From contig NZ_JAVRHX010000001.1 in assembly GCF_031846345.1 (NCBI RefSeq), positions 62,001-126,000 on the forward strand: DNA of 64,000 nt, in the 5' to 3' direction. The notes beneath the pieces are model-generated. The model was given only the letters and a program-made list of their open reading frames with translations. It searched no databases and had not been told where the DNA came from. Below, one piece after another: positions 45,258-54,338 of the stretch (position 1 is its first letter; each line of letters opens with the position of its first letter). The DNA comes from Glaciecola petra (GTDB taxonomy: Bacteria > Pseudomonadota > Gammaproteobacteria > Enterobacterales > Alteromonadaceae). The position numbers were made by a program, and so were the translations under genes.

Positions 45258-46586
45258 TTAGTCTCTCTTTTTTGTCCGTTTTTTTGTTCTTTTATTCTGC
45301 GATTTACGCGCGTCTCTTATGGGCTTTTTGACCATTCGATTTTGTTGCGGACTCTGTTTTCGTTTCACGTTAGTGTTTACTTTACGTGGTTGCACAGGCA
45401 CTCGGTTTTTTGATTGCATAGTATCCTTGTTCTTATGCCTAAGTTGCGCTTGCTTGTAATTGTTAGTTCGAACCTGTTTGTGCTGTACCTGCTTTCGTTT
45501 TGCTTGAGTTTGACGGGCATACTTATGGCTGACACGCTCCCGCTTACCAAGTGCGCTTTTTACACGTTGATGCTGCCCTAGTTTTGTGTAGTCGCTGTTA
45601 CGGCTACCTTGTTTAATTTTTTGAGTCTTATGTTGCTTGTATTTTTGCTGATTAAGCTTGTATCCACGTTTTTTAGTAGTGTGCTCATAACGAGATTTTA
45701 TTCTTTCTGAACGATAAACCACATTGCGTCTGTGTGACGCATTATGTTTCCAACGCTTTGCGCCATGGCTAGTGGTGACACGATGGCGAGACGATAAGTA
45801 TCTTGATGTGTATTTATTTGCGTATCGAGGGGCGCGATGATGCGTCACTACTATATGCTTTCTGTGCCAATCAAAAGCGCGGAAAAAGTAGTTAAAACGA
45901 ATGTTAATACCCACATTCCAATGGAAATGACCTGACACACTTAGCGGAAAATGCACCGATAACCGTGGACGGTAATTCCAATAAACAGGAGGGTACCTGC
46001 GCCAATGCCAATTGCCATACACTACTCGCGAATCATAGTAGGGAACATAAATAATCTCTTTTTGAACCGGCTCAATAATTATTTGTTTATTCACTTTTGT
46101 AACTTGCATGTTTTTAAGATCTTGCAAAGAGTTCGCTTGCTCTGCTTGTTGTCGCAAGTCTTGAACTGCATCGAGAACAGCGACTTCATCTTCTAAAAAA
46201 GCGTCGCCTAAGTTTTGTGTCCAAGCTAAGTCATCATTTAAACGCTCAAGTACATTGGGAAATGCCACTAAAGCTGTTACGCTCGGATCCCACCCTTCTT
46301 TTTCGGCCAACTCAACAGCACTTGCTGCATCTAGATGGTCATTTTTTTGTTGCCATCTCTGCGCTTGAACAAGTTCTAAAGGATAAGTAGACGCAATCAT
46401 AATGTGCGTAAGTAAGCTGTCTGGATATAAAGCAATCGGCGCCAGAATCTGAGCCAATTCTGCTTGACTAAATTGCGCTGCATTTACTTGATAATTCTGT
46501 TGGTTGTCAGCAAGTGCAATATTGGCTATCGCTAGATTCAACACCGCAATTAGAAAGGTATTTTTAAATAGTTTGGTTCTGTTCAT
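45258..46586 (-). CDS. DUF3300 domain exported protein with very basic tail
   Basis: A 442-residue protein. A signal peptide (to about IALADN, 27) is followed by the DUF3300 domain (about 38-215: LAQILAPIALYPDSLLTHIM, STYPLELVQAQRW, GWDPSVTALVAFPNVL, IIYVPYYDSRVVYG). The remaining 220 residues are low complexity, rich in K, R, H and Q, ending KRTKKRTKKRD. Such a tail should bind polyanions (nucleic acid, LPS or sulfated glycan). Function of DUF3300 is unknown. It diverges from the chemoreceptor gene. Confidence 0.82.
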   Translation of the reverse strand: MNRTKLFKNTFLIAVLNLAIANIALADNQQNYQVNAAQFSQAELAQILAPIALYPDSLLTHIMIASTYPLELVQAQRWQQKNDHLDAASAVELAEKEGWDPSVTALVAFPNVLERLNDDLAWTQNLGDAFLEDEVAVLDAVQDLRQQAEQANSLQDLKNMQVTKVNKQIIIEPVQKEIIYVPYYDSRVVYGNWHWRRYPPVYWNYRPRLSVHFPLSVSGHFHWNVGINIRFNYFFRAFDWHRKHIVVTHHRAPRYANKYTSRYLSSRHRVTTSHGAKRWKHNASHRRNVVYRSERIKSRYEHTTKKRGYKLNQQKYKQHKTQKIKQGSRNSDYTKLGQHQRVKSALGKRERVSHKYARQTQAKRKQVQHKQVRTNNYKQAQLRHKNKDTMQSKNRVPVQPRKVNTNVKRKQSPQQNRMVKKPIRDARKSQNKRTKKRTKKRD

Positions 46587-46825
46587 ATTGTTTCCAACTT
46601 TTAAGTTTGGCTAGTTGAAACGCTATAATATTAAACTGAACATGAACGTAAGCTGACTGTTCTTGTTTTTTATAGATATGCATACAAACTAAATTTTGTA
46701 ACCTACTAAAGTGTGATGATGTTATAGGTTTCAGACTACATGCCGATATGTTTTCAAAGGTGATTGGAAAATTTGTTATATCAACGGTCACATGCGCATA
46801 TACATTAATATCTGAAAGGTTACTT

Positions 46826-48793
46826 ATGAATCGTTGGTTTTCTAAATACTTATCTTTTTTTACACTGATTCCGGTTTCAGTTCTCCTTATTTTCATCACA
46901 ATTGATGTATTTCGTGCCTATCACGCCTTAGACCAAGCCAACAAAACCATTGCCGACGCCGAACTTGTTTTGGTCACCAACCAGCTAGTTCATGAAATGC
47001 AAAAAGAACGTGGGATGTCAGCGGGTTTCTTAGGATCAAAAGGTAATAAGTTTAGTACAGAAATAGTAAGCCAACGAAAACTGACTGACAATGAAATTAA
47101 AAATCTCCGTAATTTTATGAAGATGGCTGACTTTCCCGAAGCGACAAGCACCATTATAAAGCAATTATTTAATCAACTTGAACAACTGCAGACAGTCCGT
47201 AAAAAAGTAGATAGCCAGTCGATTTCACTTGCCGAAACACTGCTTTATTACACTAACAACAATGTTGTCATATTGGACCTTAATGGTTTTTTAGCAGCTG
47301 AATTGGAAGAGTCGACATCGTCAGAACGTTTTTTAACACTTTACAATATTGCTTATGCTAAAGAACAAGCGGGTATCGAACGTGCGGTACTAAGTAATGT
47401 GTTTGCTAAAGATTCATTTACGCCGGCTCTTTTTAAACGATTTGTTGAACTGGCGACAAAACAAGATACTTATTTCAAATCTACAAGTATGGTAGCAACA
47501 CCTGAGTACAAAGAAGTGGTGAAACAATTTCTCACGTCAAAGGAAAGCAGAGAAGTAGAAAAATTTAGAGACATCGCTGCAAATAGCGATGGGGCGTTTG
47601 GCGTTGATGCCAACAGCTGGTTTAGTGCTGCAACAGAACGTATTAATAAACTTAAAATAACTGAAAGAGTATTACTAGATTCAACCATTGACTATGCAGA
47701 AGATAAAGTCATTACAAGACGTCTTGTCATCATATTCGAAGTGATTTTACTTGTCGTCCTGATTGCCATAACTTATGCCTCATTCGGTACTATAAGGCTC
47801 AGGGCTCAACAATCTAGAGAAATAGAGCGCTATATGTCTAAGGTTAATTCAGAAAACGATTTAACTGATTCTGTCGCTATTGTTTCAGAGGACGATTTAG
47901 GGAAAATCGCTAAACTAATCAATGTTACTTTCGAGCATATTAAAGAAGACTTTATTAGTTTTCAGGGGAACGCTCAACAAATAGTTAAAGCAACACTGCA
48001 GGCCGCAAGTGCGACTGATCAGAGCAAAGCTAATTTGGTCAAATTACAGCTAGATATTTCCAGTATTGCCAGTGCCTCAGAAGAAATGAGTGCTAACGTG
48101 GAATCTGTAATGGAAAACATGCAGATCGCTTCTAATGGTGCTCAAGAAGCTTCTAAAGAAACCATCAATGGAGAAAATGCAGTAAGCATCTCTATGCAAG
48201 GTATTAATAGAACGGCTGAAGAGGTTGGGCTAGTAGGTGAAACTATTACTGAATTAAATGAACGTGTCTCCGATATTCTGGGGATGGTAGATGTAATTAA
48301 AGCAGTGGCAGAGCAGACTAACCTACTCGCCTTAAATGCTGCGATTGAAGCGGCGCGTGCTGGCGAACAGGGTCGTGGATTCGCGGTAGTGGCGGACGAA
48401 GTCAGGTCACTTGCTCAACGTACCCAAGATTCCACGCAGGAAATTTCTAATGTGGTGGACGTATTACAAAATAGCTCAAAGAAAGCCTTTTCGAGTATTG
48501 AAAGCGGAAATCAGCAAGCTAATGATGCTGTTGAAAATGCACAACAAATATCCAAAGTGCTTAAAAAGATTGTTGAGGATATTAAGTCTGTAGACGATGT
48601 AACATCCGTTATTGCCACGGCAACTCAGGAACAAAGCAGCGCTATTCACAGCATAAATGTCAATGTGTCTAGTATCGATGATCAAGCAAAAGAAAACGTA
48701 ATTGGAGCAGAAGAACTTTCAGCTGCGAGTGTTCAACTTTCGAAAATAGCTCATGACATGGAAGAAAGGATTGAAAAATATAAGGTAGTGTAA
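46826..48793 (+). CDS. Methyl-accepting chemotaxis protein with NIT sensor domain
   Basis: A 655-residue transmembrane chemoreceptor. TM1 (about 10-30), a large helical periplasmic region of NIT type (VLVTNQLVHEMQKERGMSAG, repeated as IAYAKEQAGIERAVLSNVF), TM2 (about 300-322), a HAMP-like linker, and the signalling domain whose hairpin tip reads AEQTNLLALNAAIEAARAGE. NIT domains are associated with nitrate/nitrite sensing in some proteins; the ligand here is unproven. ATG 46826 lies 6 bases after GAAAGG; an upstream ATG at 46748 would add an unlikely leader. It converges on the MsrPQ operon. Confidence 0.9.
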   Translation: MNRWFSKYLSFFTLIPVSVLLIFITIDVFRAYHALDQANKTIADAELVLVTNQLVHEMQKERGMSAGFLGSKGNKFSTEIVSQRKLTDNEIKNLRNFMKMADFPEATSTIIKQLFNQLEQLQTVRKKVDSQSISLAETLLYYTNNNVVILDLNGFLAAELEESTSSERFLTLYNIAYAKEQAGIERAVLSNVFAKDSFTPALFKRFVELATKQDTYFKSTSMVATPEYKEVVKQFLTSKESREVEKFRDIAANSDGAFGVDANSWFSAATERINKLKITERVLLDSTIDYAEDKVITRRLVIIFEVILLVVLIAITYASFGTIRLRAQQSREIERYMSKVNSENDLTDSVAIVSEDDLGKIAKLINVTFEHIKEDFISFQGNAQQIVKATLQAASATDQSKANLVKLQLDISSIASASEEMSANVESVMENMQIASNGAQEASKETINGENAVSISMQGINRTAEEVGLVGETITELNERVSDILGMVDVIKAVAEQTNLLALNAAIEAARAGEQGRGFAVVADEVRSLAQRTQDSTQEISNVVDVLQNSSKKAFSSIESGNQQANDAVENAQQISKVLKKIVEDIKSVDDVTSVIATATQEQSSAIHSINVNVSSIDDQAKENVIGAEELSAASVQLSKIAHDMEERIEKYKVV

Positions 48794-48796
48794 ACT

Positions 48797-49501
48797 TTAT
48801 TTTCTATATTTTTGGCGCTTTCTGCGACCTTTAAAAAGAAGTTTGTTCGAGCCACTACCCGCAATTAATATATGATAAGTGCGCTCAAACGCTAAACAGC
48901 TAATTGTAATAAGATAAGCGTATTCTTCAAATTCAAGATTTTTTGCCACTAATACAACATGCACAATTATAAGCGCTCCCAATAGGTGCGTTAACTTATG
49001 AAGTTTCTTCCAATTTCTTTTTAGTTTTCTGCGGATGCTGTTATGCGAACTGATAGCAAGGACTAAGCCTATAAAAATAGCCAAAGAGCCAATTGCTATG
49101 AATGTACGTTCTTGTATTTCTAAGTAAAACTCCTCTACACTCAGGTCAATCTCAAAATATAGATAAACCAACATATGACAAAAAGCGAAATAAAAACTGT
49201 TTAGCCCAAGCATGCGCCGTTGATAATATAAAAAGCTCCAATCAGCTACTCTTTTACCGAACTGATAGCGCAAAATTATGCACAAACGCGCCATTAAACG
49301 AGCGACTGGTGAAATGGCGTAACACAGTAAAAAACAAATAATAGATGCTCTCCCCAATTGAACTATCAAAAATTCAAAGGGATTAACAAGTTCTATGAGC
49401 CAATAGCTAGTGGCAATGAGCAACAAGATCAAGAAAGCGAGTGCCCACAAAATACGGTTGAGTATTTTTCTGTATTGGTTAAAAAAGACCAAGCGTTGCA
49501 T
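48797..49501 (-). CDS. msrQ: Haem-binding membrane subunit MsrQ
   Basis: Passes quinol/flavin electrons to MsrP. The 234-residue protein has six hydrophobic segments and ferric-reductase-like histidines (LNSFYFAFCHMLVYLYF; WKKLHKLTHLLGALIIVHVV). Its ATG overlaps the msrP stop by one base (TAATG), the usual coupling of the pair. The C-terminus is basic (KGRRKRQKYRK). Confidence 0.92.
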   Translation of the reverse strand: MQRLVFFNQYRKILNRILWALAFLILLLIATSYWLIELVNPFEFLIVQLGRASIICFLLCYAISPVARLMARLCIILRYQFGKRVADWSFLYYQRRMLGLNSFYFAFCHMLVYLYFEIDLSVEEFYLEIQERTFIAIGSLAIFIGLVLAISSHNSIRRKLKRNWKKLHKLTHLLGALIIVHVVLVAKNLEFEEYAYLITISCLAFERTYHILIAGSGSNKLLFKGRRKRQKYRK

Positions 49502-50388
49502 TAGTATAAGCGGTTGATATTATCTGATGCATACAAGTTTGCGACTTGCTCGGCATAACCATTAAACAGTTGTGTTTTTATTTTTTTAGTTTGTCCAAGA
49601 GGTACTTCTCTGCGTTGACTCCATCGTGGATGAGGAATATTTGGATTAACGTTCGCGTAAAATCCATATTCACTAGGTGAAGATTGCATCCATGAACTTT
49701 CAAATCTTGTATCTGTTAGTGTAATTTTAGAAACCGCTTTTATGCTTTTGTAACCATACTTCCAAGGCACGACTAAACGAATCGGTGCGCCGTTTTGCTT
49801 AGGTAACGGTGCGTCATACATGCCAGTTGCTAATAGCGTAAGCGGATGCATTGCTTCGTCTAAGCGTAATCCTTCTATGTATGGCCAAGGCAAGATGTTT
49901 GTGCGTTGACCTAACATTACGGAAGGTGCATAGATGCTGGAAAACTTCACAAAACCATGTTTTATGGTAGGCCTTGCTAGGGCGAGTAAGTCACGCAACA
50001 AAATACCTTGCCATGGGATGACGGCAGACCAGCCTTCAACACAACGTAATTTATAGGTCCGTTTTATCAGTTTCATGTCAAAAATATCAGACATTGATAA
50101 CTGCATAGGCTTATCTACCAAGCCATCAATATGCAGGCTCCAATTACTGGTATCTAGTTCTTGTGCTAAATGTTTCACCATTTTCTTGTTCGTCGAAAAT
50201 TCGTAGTAATTGTTATAGCTGGTGACTAATTGTTTGTCTGTTATGTATGAGTCGGAAGAAGATTCGCTCGCAAAACCGTTTACAGAAGGCAATAGTCCCA
50301 AAGCGATTAATTTTTTTAGGAAATTTCGTTTGTTTTTAAAGACGTGATATGGCGTTGCTTCTCTTGAGAGGTAATCTGGTTCAGACAT
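49501..50388 (-). CDS. msrP: Protein-methionine-sulfoxide reductase catalytic subunit MsrP
   Basis: Molybdopterin enzyme that repairs oxidised methionines in periplasmic proteins. The 295-residue protein has the Mo-ligand cysteine C116 in KLRCVEGWSAVIPWQG and GAPIRLVVPWKYGYKS. The signal region reads KNKRNFLKKLIALGLLPSV, a Lys-Arg variant of the Tat motif. ATG 50388 is chosen; it lies 4 bases after the cytochrome gene stop. An in-frame start at 50430 would overlap that gene. Placed between a cytochrome c gene and msrQ. Confidence 0.93.
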   Translation of the reverse strand: MSEPDYLSREATPYHVFKNKRNFLKKLIALGLLPSVNGFASESSSDSYITDKQLVTSYNNYYEFSTNKKMVKHLAQELDTSNWSLHIDGLVDKPMQLSMSDIFDMKLIKRTYKLRCVEGWSAVIPWQGILLRDLLALARPTIKHGFVKFSSIYAPSVMLGQRTNILPWPYIEGLRLDEAMHPLTLLATGMYDAPLPKQNGAPIRLVVPWKYGYKSIKAVSKITLTDTRFESSWMQSSPSEYGFYANVNPNIPHPRWSQRREVPLGQTKKIKTQLFNGYAEQVANLYASDNINRLY

Positions 50389-50392
50389 TTGT

Positions 50393-51115
50393 CTACTCAC
50401 GAATAGAAATAAGATACTCTGTGACAGCATTTATTTCGTCTTCAGACAATTGGTCACCCCACGGAGGCATTTGCTCTGAACGACCTAGCTCTTTACCACC
50501 TTTGCTTACTATTAGCTTTATGTACTCTGCAGGAACAGCGCTTACAGTTAGATTAAAAGGAGGTGGTGACTTAATAATTTTGGACATACGGCCGTCGCCA
50601 AGGCCATTCTTGCCATGACACAATACGCAGCGTGCAGAATACGTATCTCGACCTAACGAACTACTGACTGTTTGGTCCGATTTAGCTCGCAATAAGGCTA
50701 AATGCTTTTCAGGATCTTGGCGCAATGCGAAAACAAACATGGCAACTGATTCGATTTCTGTCCACGTCAATTCATCACCCATTGGTGGCATATACTTGTC
50801 AATACCCTCAAGCAAGCCTCCATATACAATAGTATTGTGGATGTCGTCTTTTGTTTTCGCCTTGCTGGCATTGACGATATTTGTATCCGGGTAACTTTTG
50901 ATTTTTAAAGGTATACGTCCTTCGCCCATACCTTGTGAGCCGTGACAAAGGGTACAACGTTGCTTAAATACCTCAGCTCCACGCTCTAATGTAGGATAGG
51001 TCTTTTCTTTGGCAACTAGTCCGCTCTGAAAGCAGGTAAGCAAAATTACAAGCGCTAATAATAGTAGCGGTGTTCTTTTGTTGCTATGCACACTTTGCTT
51101 CGTCTCTTTAATCAT
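50393..51115 (-). CDS. Dihaem c-type cytochrome
   Basis: A 240-residue periplasmic or membrane-anchored electron carrier. N-terminal hydrophobic segment (TPLLLLALVILLTCF), then two cytochrome c domains with haem motifs CTLCH (54-58) and CVLCH (163-167) and likely axial methionines in YMPPMGD and EQMPPWGD. It is 5 bases after the cupredoxin gene and 4 bases before msrP, in one operon. It could donate electrons to the peroxidase or connect to a terminal oxidase; the direction is not readable. Confidence 0.88.
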   Translation of the reverse strand: MIKETKQSVHSNKRTPLLLLALVILLTCFQSGLVAKEKTYPTLERGAEVFKQRCTLCHGSQGMGEGRIPLKIKSYPDTNIVNASKAKTKDDIHNTIVYGGLLEGIDKYMPPMGDELTWTEIESVAMFVFALRQDPEKHLALLRAKSDQTVSSSLGRDTYSARCVLCHGKNGLGDGRMSKIIKSPPPFNLTVSAVPAEYIKLIVSKGGKELGRSEQMPPWGDQLSEDEINAVTEYLISIRE

Positions 51116-51119
51116 GGTA

Positions 51120-51443
51120 TTACTTTTTCTCGACTTTGATAGTCATTTTCATATTAGGATGAATGGCGCATTCCACTTCAACTTCGCCTGCTTCTTCAAA
51201 GGTTACTTCTTTAAATTCGCCTTTTGGAAACGAACCTAAATCAAAGAATTTAGCGTCGGATAAACTAAATACGTTGTGGAAAAAGGGGTCTTGATTAGTA
51301 AATTTAACCTTATCACCTTGTTTAATGGTAATTTCTTTCTCGCTAAACTCTTTGTTTTTTTGTTCGACCTCAATAGTTTCTAATGCGAAACTCGAGACGC
51401 TGAGGGTGAGTAAACATAATGATAATAATTTGAAAAGTTTCAT
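51120..51443 (-). CDS. Periplasmic cupredoxin (plastocyanin/amicyanin-like)
   Basis: A 107-residue protein with signal peptide (to about A20) and a single cupredoxin domain. Type 1 copper ligands are visible: H56 (PFFHNVF), C92, H95 and M98 (VECAIHPNMKM). It is a small electron carrier. Its position between a dihaem peroxidase and a dihaem cytochrome makes it a plausible donor to the peroxidase, as amicyanin/azurin-type proteins are in other systems. Confidence 0.88.
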   Translation of the reverse strand: MKLFKLLSLCLLTLSVSSFALETIEVEQKNKEFSEKEITIKQGDKVKFTNQDPFFHNVFSLSDAKFFDLGSFPKGEFKEVTFEEAGEVEVECAIHPNMKMTIKVEKK

Positions 51444-51452
51444 AATATAGTC

Positions 51453-52505
51453 CTAGTGTTCTAAGGGTAAAATAGGCAGTGTAAAAGGTGCTTGAGGTGA
51501 TGATAGTGCTTGCATAAAAGCAATTAGATCATCAACTTCTTGGTCACTGAGTTTGGCGGCAGTAAAATTAGGTGCAATGTTAGTTTTAATCACCCCACCA
51601 CTTTGATAATGCTCTACCACTTCTCGTAAGTTAGCGGCAGAACCATCATGGAAGTATGGTGCGGTAAGTGCAATGTCGCGCATAGTTGGGGTTTTAAAAG
51701 CGCCTTTCATTAATCTGAGCGGCCTTTGGGTATACCGGCCCATATCTGGATTTTCTTTACCGTATGAAGCTAATCCTAAATTGTGAAAGCCATTGTCAGT
51801 GAAATTTGGTGCTTGATGACACACGCTACAATTACCTTTTTCAGGATCTAAAAATACCTTAAATCCGTTGATTTGTTGCGGACTTAATGCTGACTCATCA
51901 CCTGCTACCCATTTATCGAAAGGCGATGTGCGGCTGATTATAGTTCTTTCAAAAGCGGCTATTGCTTTGGCAATACTTGCTTCAGATACGCCTGTATCGG
52001 GATAAGCACGCTTAAAATGCGCTGAATATTCTTCGTTGGCCGACATGAATTTGATTAATGCATCCAAATCCATATTCATTTCTTCATGGGCTTTCATTGG
52101 CCCTAAGGCTTGGTCCTCAAGAGTAGCTTTTCGGCCATCCCACATTTGAATAGAATTATACCCGGTATTTACCACTGTTGGAGAAGCTCTACCTAATACC
52201 ATACTTTTGTTGCCTAAGGCGGTGGGTAGTCCATCAGACCATCCGAATACAGGATTATGGCAAGTTGCACATGACATATTTTTTGCGCCACTTAGACGTG
52301 GGTCAAAAAAGAGTTTTTTGCCCAATTCGATACGCTCGGCATTAGGCTGATTGTCTGCAGGAGACTCAGGTGTTTTTGGTAACAGCCAAACTTGTAGACT
52401 CTCATGTCCTGCTTCAAGTATAAATTCATTTTCAGTTTGAGCAGATATTGTCTCTATTGGTAAAAATACCAATATGAATAACAAAAAAGCGTGTTTGAGT
52501 TTCAT
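51453..52505 (-). CDS. Dihaem cytochrome c peroxidase (CcpA/MauG family)
   Basis: Periplasmic H2O2 reductase family, 350 residues. Signal peptide to about SAQ (23). Two haem sites: CATCH (79-83) and CSVCH (226-230), with family motifs NPVFGWSDGL, PTVVNTGYNS, MWDGRKATLEDQALGP, FKTPTMRDIALTAPYFHDG. Some family members (MauG) modify proteins instead of detoxifying peroxide, so the exact role is open. It follows the chemoreceptor by 4 bases and precedes the cupredoxin by 9 bases. Confidence 0.92.
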   Translation of the reverse strand: MKLKHAFLLFILVFLPIETISAQTENEFILEAGHESLQVWLLPKTPESPADNQPNAERIELGKKLFFDPRLSGAKNMSCATCHNPVFGWSDGLPTALGNKSMVLGRASPTVVNTGYNSIQMWDGRKATLEDQALGPMKAHEEMNMDLDALIKFMSANEEYSAHFKRAYPDTGVSEASIAKAIAAFERTIISRTSPFDKWVAGDESALSPQQINGFKVFLDPEKGNCSVCHQAPNFTDNGFHNLGLASYGKENPDMGRYTQRPLRLMKGAFKTPTMRDIALTAPYFHDGSAANLREVVEHYQSGGVIKTNIAPNFTAAKLSDQEVDDLIAFMQALSSPQAPFTLPILPLEH

Positions 52506-52509
52506 GGTG

Positions 52510-54147
52510 TTAACCTTCTGTTTTAAAGGAAGCGACTAAATCGTCAAGCGAATGCGTACTTGTATTTAAGTTCATTGACTCATTACATAAAGACTTCATA
52601 TCACTTTGCGTCTTACTCGAAACCGTGTTTAGCTTTTCTAAAAATAATTCGATGTTATTGACGAATTGTTGTTGGACTTTATATGATTCTTTTGCGGTCT
52701 TAATTCTGCATATTGATGAAGAGGCGCTTTCACTACTTTGTTTAGCTGCTTGAGTAAGACTTTCTAGCTGCGAAACGTTTGTATCAAGGTCAGCGACGTT
52801 GTCTTCAAATAATGTGACTGTGTCTTTAATTCTTGCATTCATTTCATTGGCTAATTCAGATATCTCTGTCACCGCATTAGTCGAACGTTTTGCTAATTGT
52901 CGAACTTCATCGGCAACAACCGCAAAGCCTCGCCCTTGTTCGCCCGCCCTAGCGGCTTCAATTGCAGCATTTAACGCCAGTAGATTTGTTTGTTCAGAGA
53001 TAGCGTTAATCGTACCGGTAATATCACCAATTTTATTCGCAGATTGTGCAAAAGCGGCAGTGTTATCTATCACAGTTTGACTGTTTGTTTTGAATTTACT
53101 TAGTCTTTCGACACTTGCAAAAATGGCTGATTCTGCATGCTGATTCTTATCAGTTACCTCTTCGGCTAAGGTAATAGAATCGTCTAAATTTGTACTCATA
53201 TCGTTGGCAGATTCTCCAACCAGGATAATCTGCTTTTTAAGCTCTTCAATTTCCTCTCTAATAGTATTCAAACCATCCAGTGTCTGATTTGAGTATTGTT
53301 CGAGGTTTTGTGAGCTGACATTAACCTGATTGGTTTCGTTTCGAATACCGTTTACAATTTTGTTGACTATTGATATTGAGTCAAGCAACGTGTCGAGCGC
53401 CATGCCAATTTCATCACTGCATTGTTCTTTGTTTATTGAATGCGTTAAATCGCCTTTAGCAAAATCATCTAAGCGCCCCTTAATACGCTCGATAGAAGTT
53501 GATAAGTATCTTGCAGTTACCCATATAAACAGGGATGTCAGTATAATTGAAATGACTATAACACCTGCGAGTATCCATCCAAATTGTGCACTACGTATTT
53601 GGTTTTGTTGGACTAGTTCACTAAGTTGTTCTTGTTCATTTGCTAAAATTGCAGATGCTGCCTTTTGAACAGCCGCATATTTATCTTCGTTTTCGTTAAG
53701 TATCGTCATCGCTTCATTATCTTTATTGCGTTTTCCATACTTAATAATTTGCATCGACACAGGTTTAAGTGCGGTGATGTCGTCTTTTAATGTTTTGAAT
53801 TGATTCTGTAAGGGATATTTTTCAATTGCTTTTGCCATAGCTTCGTCAATAATGGAGAAAGACTTAATTGAACCAATCGCGTTTTTTCGGATGTCTGCAC
53901 TGTCGGTACTTGCAACTAACGCAAGTAAATAAATATGGCTAGCTTGAATAGCGTCAATAACCTCATAAATCACAGTTTGTTTATGCTTAGCTGCTTGCAC
54001 AGCATTTGTGTTTGCATGGCTCTGTGAGAGCATTGACCATATGCTACTTGATGCGACAACAACAGAAATCAAGATGGCGGGTGCTGAAATTAAAAATAAT
54101 TTCACTGACCACTTAAGATTACGTACATAACTTACTGGATTTAACAT
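52510..54147 (-). CDS. Methyl-accepting chemotaxis protein, first gene of the redox operon
   Basis: A 545-residue chemoreceptor. TM1 (about 15-35), a helical periplasmic sensor of about 150 residues without a named motif (four-helix-bundle-like), TM2 (about 190-212), HAMP (about 213-265) and a signalling domain with tip SEQTNLLALNAAIEAARAGE. It is only 4 bases from the peroxidase gene and so is cotranscribed with it. I infer that it senses an oxidant or redox-related ligand; nothing in the sequence identifies the ligand. Confidence 0.88.
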   Translation of the reverse strand: MLNPVSYVRNLKWSVKLFLISAPAILISVVVASSSIWSMLSQSHANTNAVQAAKHKQTVIYEVIDAIQASHIYLLALVASTDSADIRKNAIGSIKSFSIIDEAMAKAIEKYPLQNQFKTLKDDITALKPVSMQIIKYGKRNKDNEAMTILNENEDKYAAVQKAASAILANEQEQLSELVQQNQIRSAQFGWILAGVIVISIILTSLFIWVTARYLSTSIERIKGRLDDFAKGDLTHSINKEQCSDEIGMALDTLLDSISIVNKIVNGIRNETNQVNVSSQNLEQYSNQTLDGLNTIREEIEELKKQIILVGESANDMSTNLDDSITLAEEVTDKNQHAESAIFASVERLSKFKTNSQTVIDNTAAFAQSANKIGDITGTINAISEQTNLLALNAAIEAARAGEQGRGFAVVADEVRQLAKRSTNAVTEISELANEMNARIKDTVTLFEDNVADLDTNVSQLESLTQAAKQSSESASSSICRIKTAKESYKVQQQFVNNIELFLEKLNTVSSKTQSDMKSLCNESMNLNTSTHSLDDLVASFKTEG

Positions 54148-54210
54148 TAACGACCATGACCTAATTGCAATAGCTACTATAAGGTTATCGGTTTAACATT
54201 AAATTTTTTT

Positions 54211-54238
54211 AATATATGGAAGTGATCTTTTTTAACAA
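54211..54238 (-). promoter_or_regulatory. Candidate promoter of the chemoreceptor-MsrPQ operon
   Basis: Read on the minus strand: TTGTTA (complement of 54233-54238), a 16-base spacer, TATATT (complement of 54211-54216). It is the best sigma-70-like pair I see in the 191-base gap, about 65 bases before the ATG. The region is AT-rich, so a chance match is possible. Confidence 0.35.
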
Positions 54239-54338
54239 ACACATACTTGATTGATATATATGCAGTTTATTTATTTCATATTTACTTCATAATGGAAAAA
54301 TAGACTAAAGTATTACTTATAAGTACGTTGTTAGCCGC

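Noticed and set aside
45243..45275. GACTA...TAGTC hairpin with T-rich tail after the oxygenase gene
   Set aside because: Only 5 bp of stem; too weak to list as a terminator.
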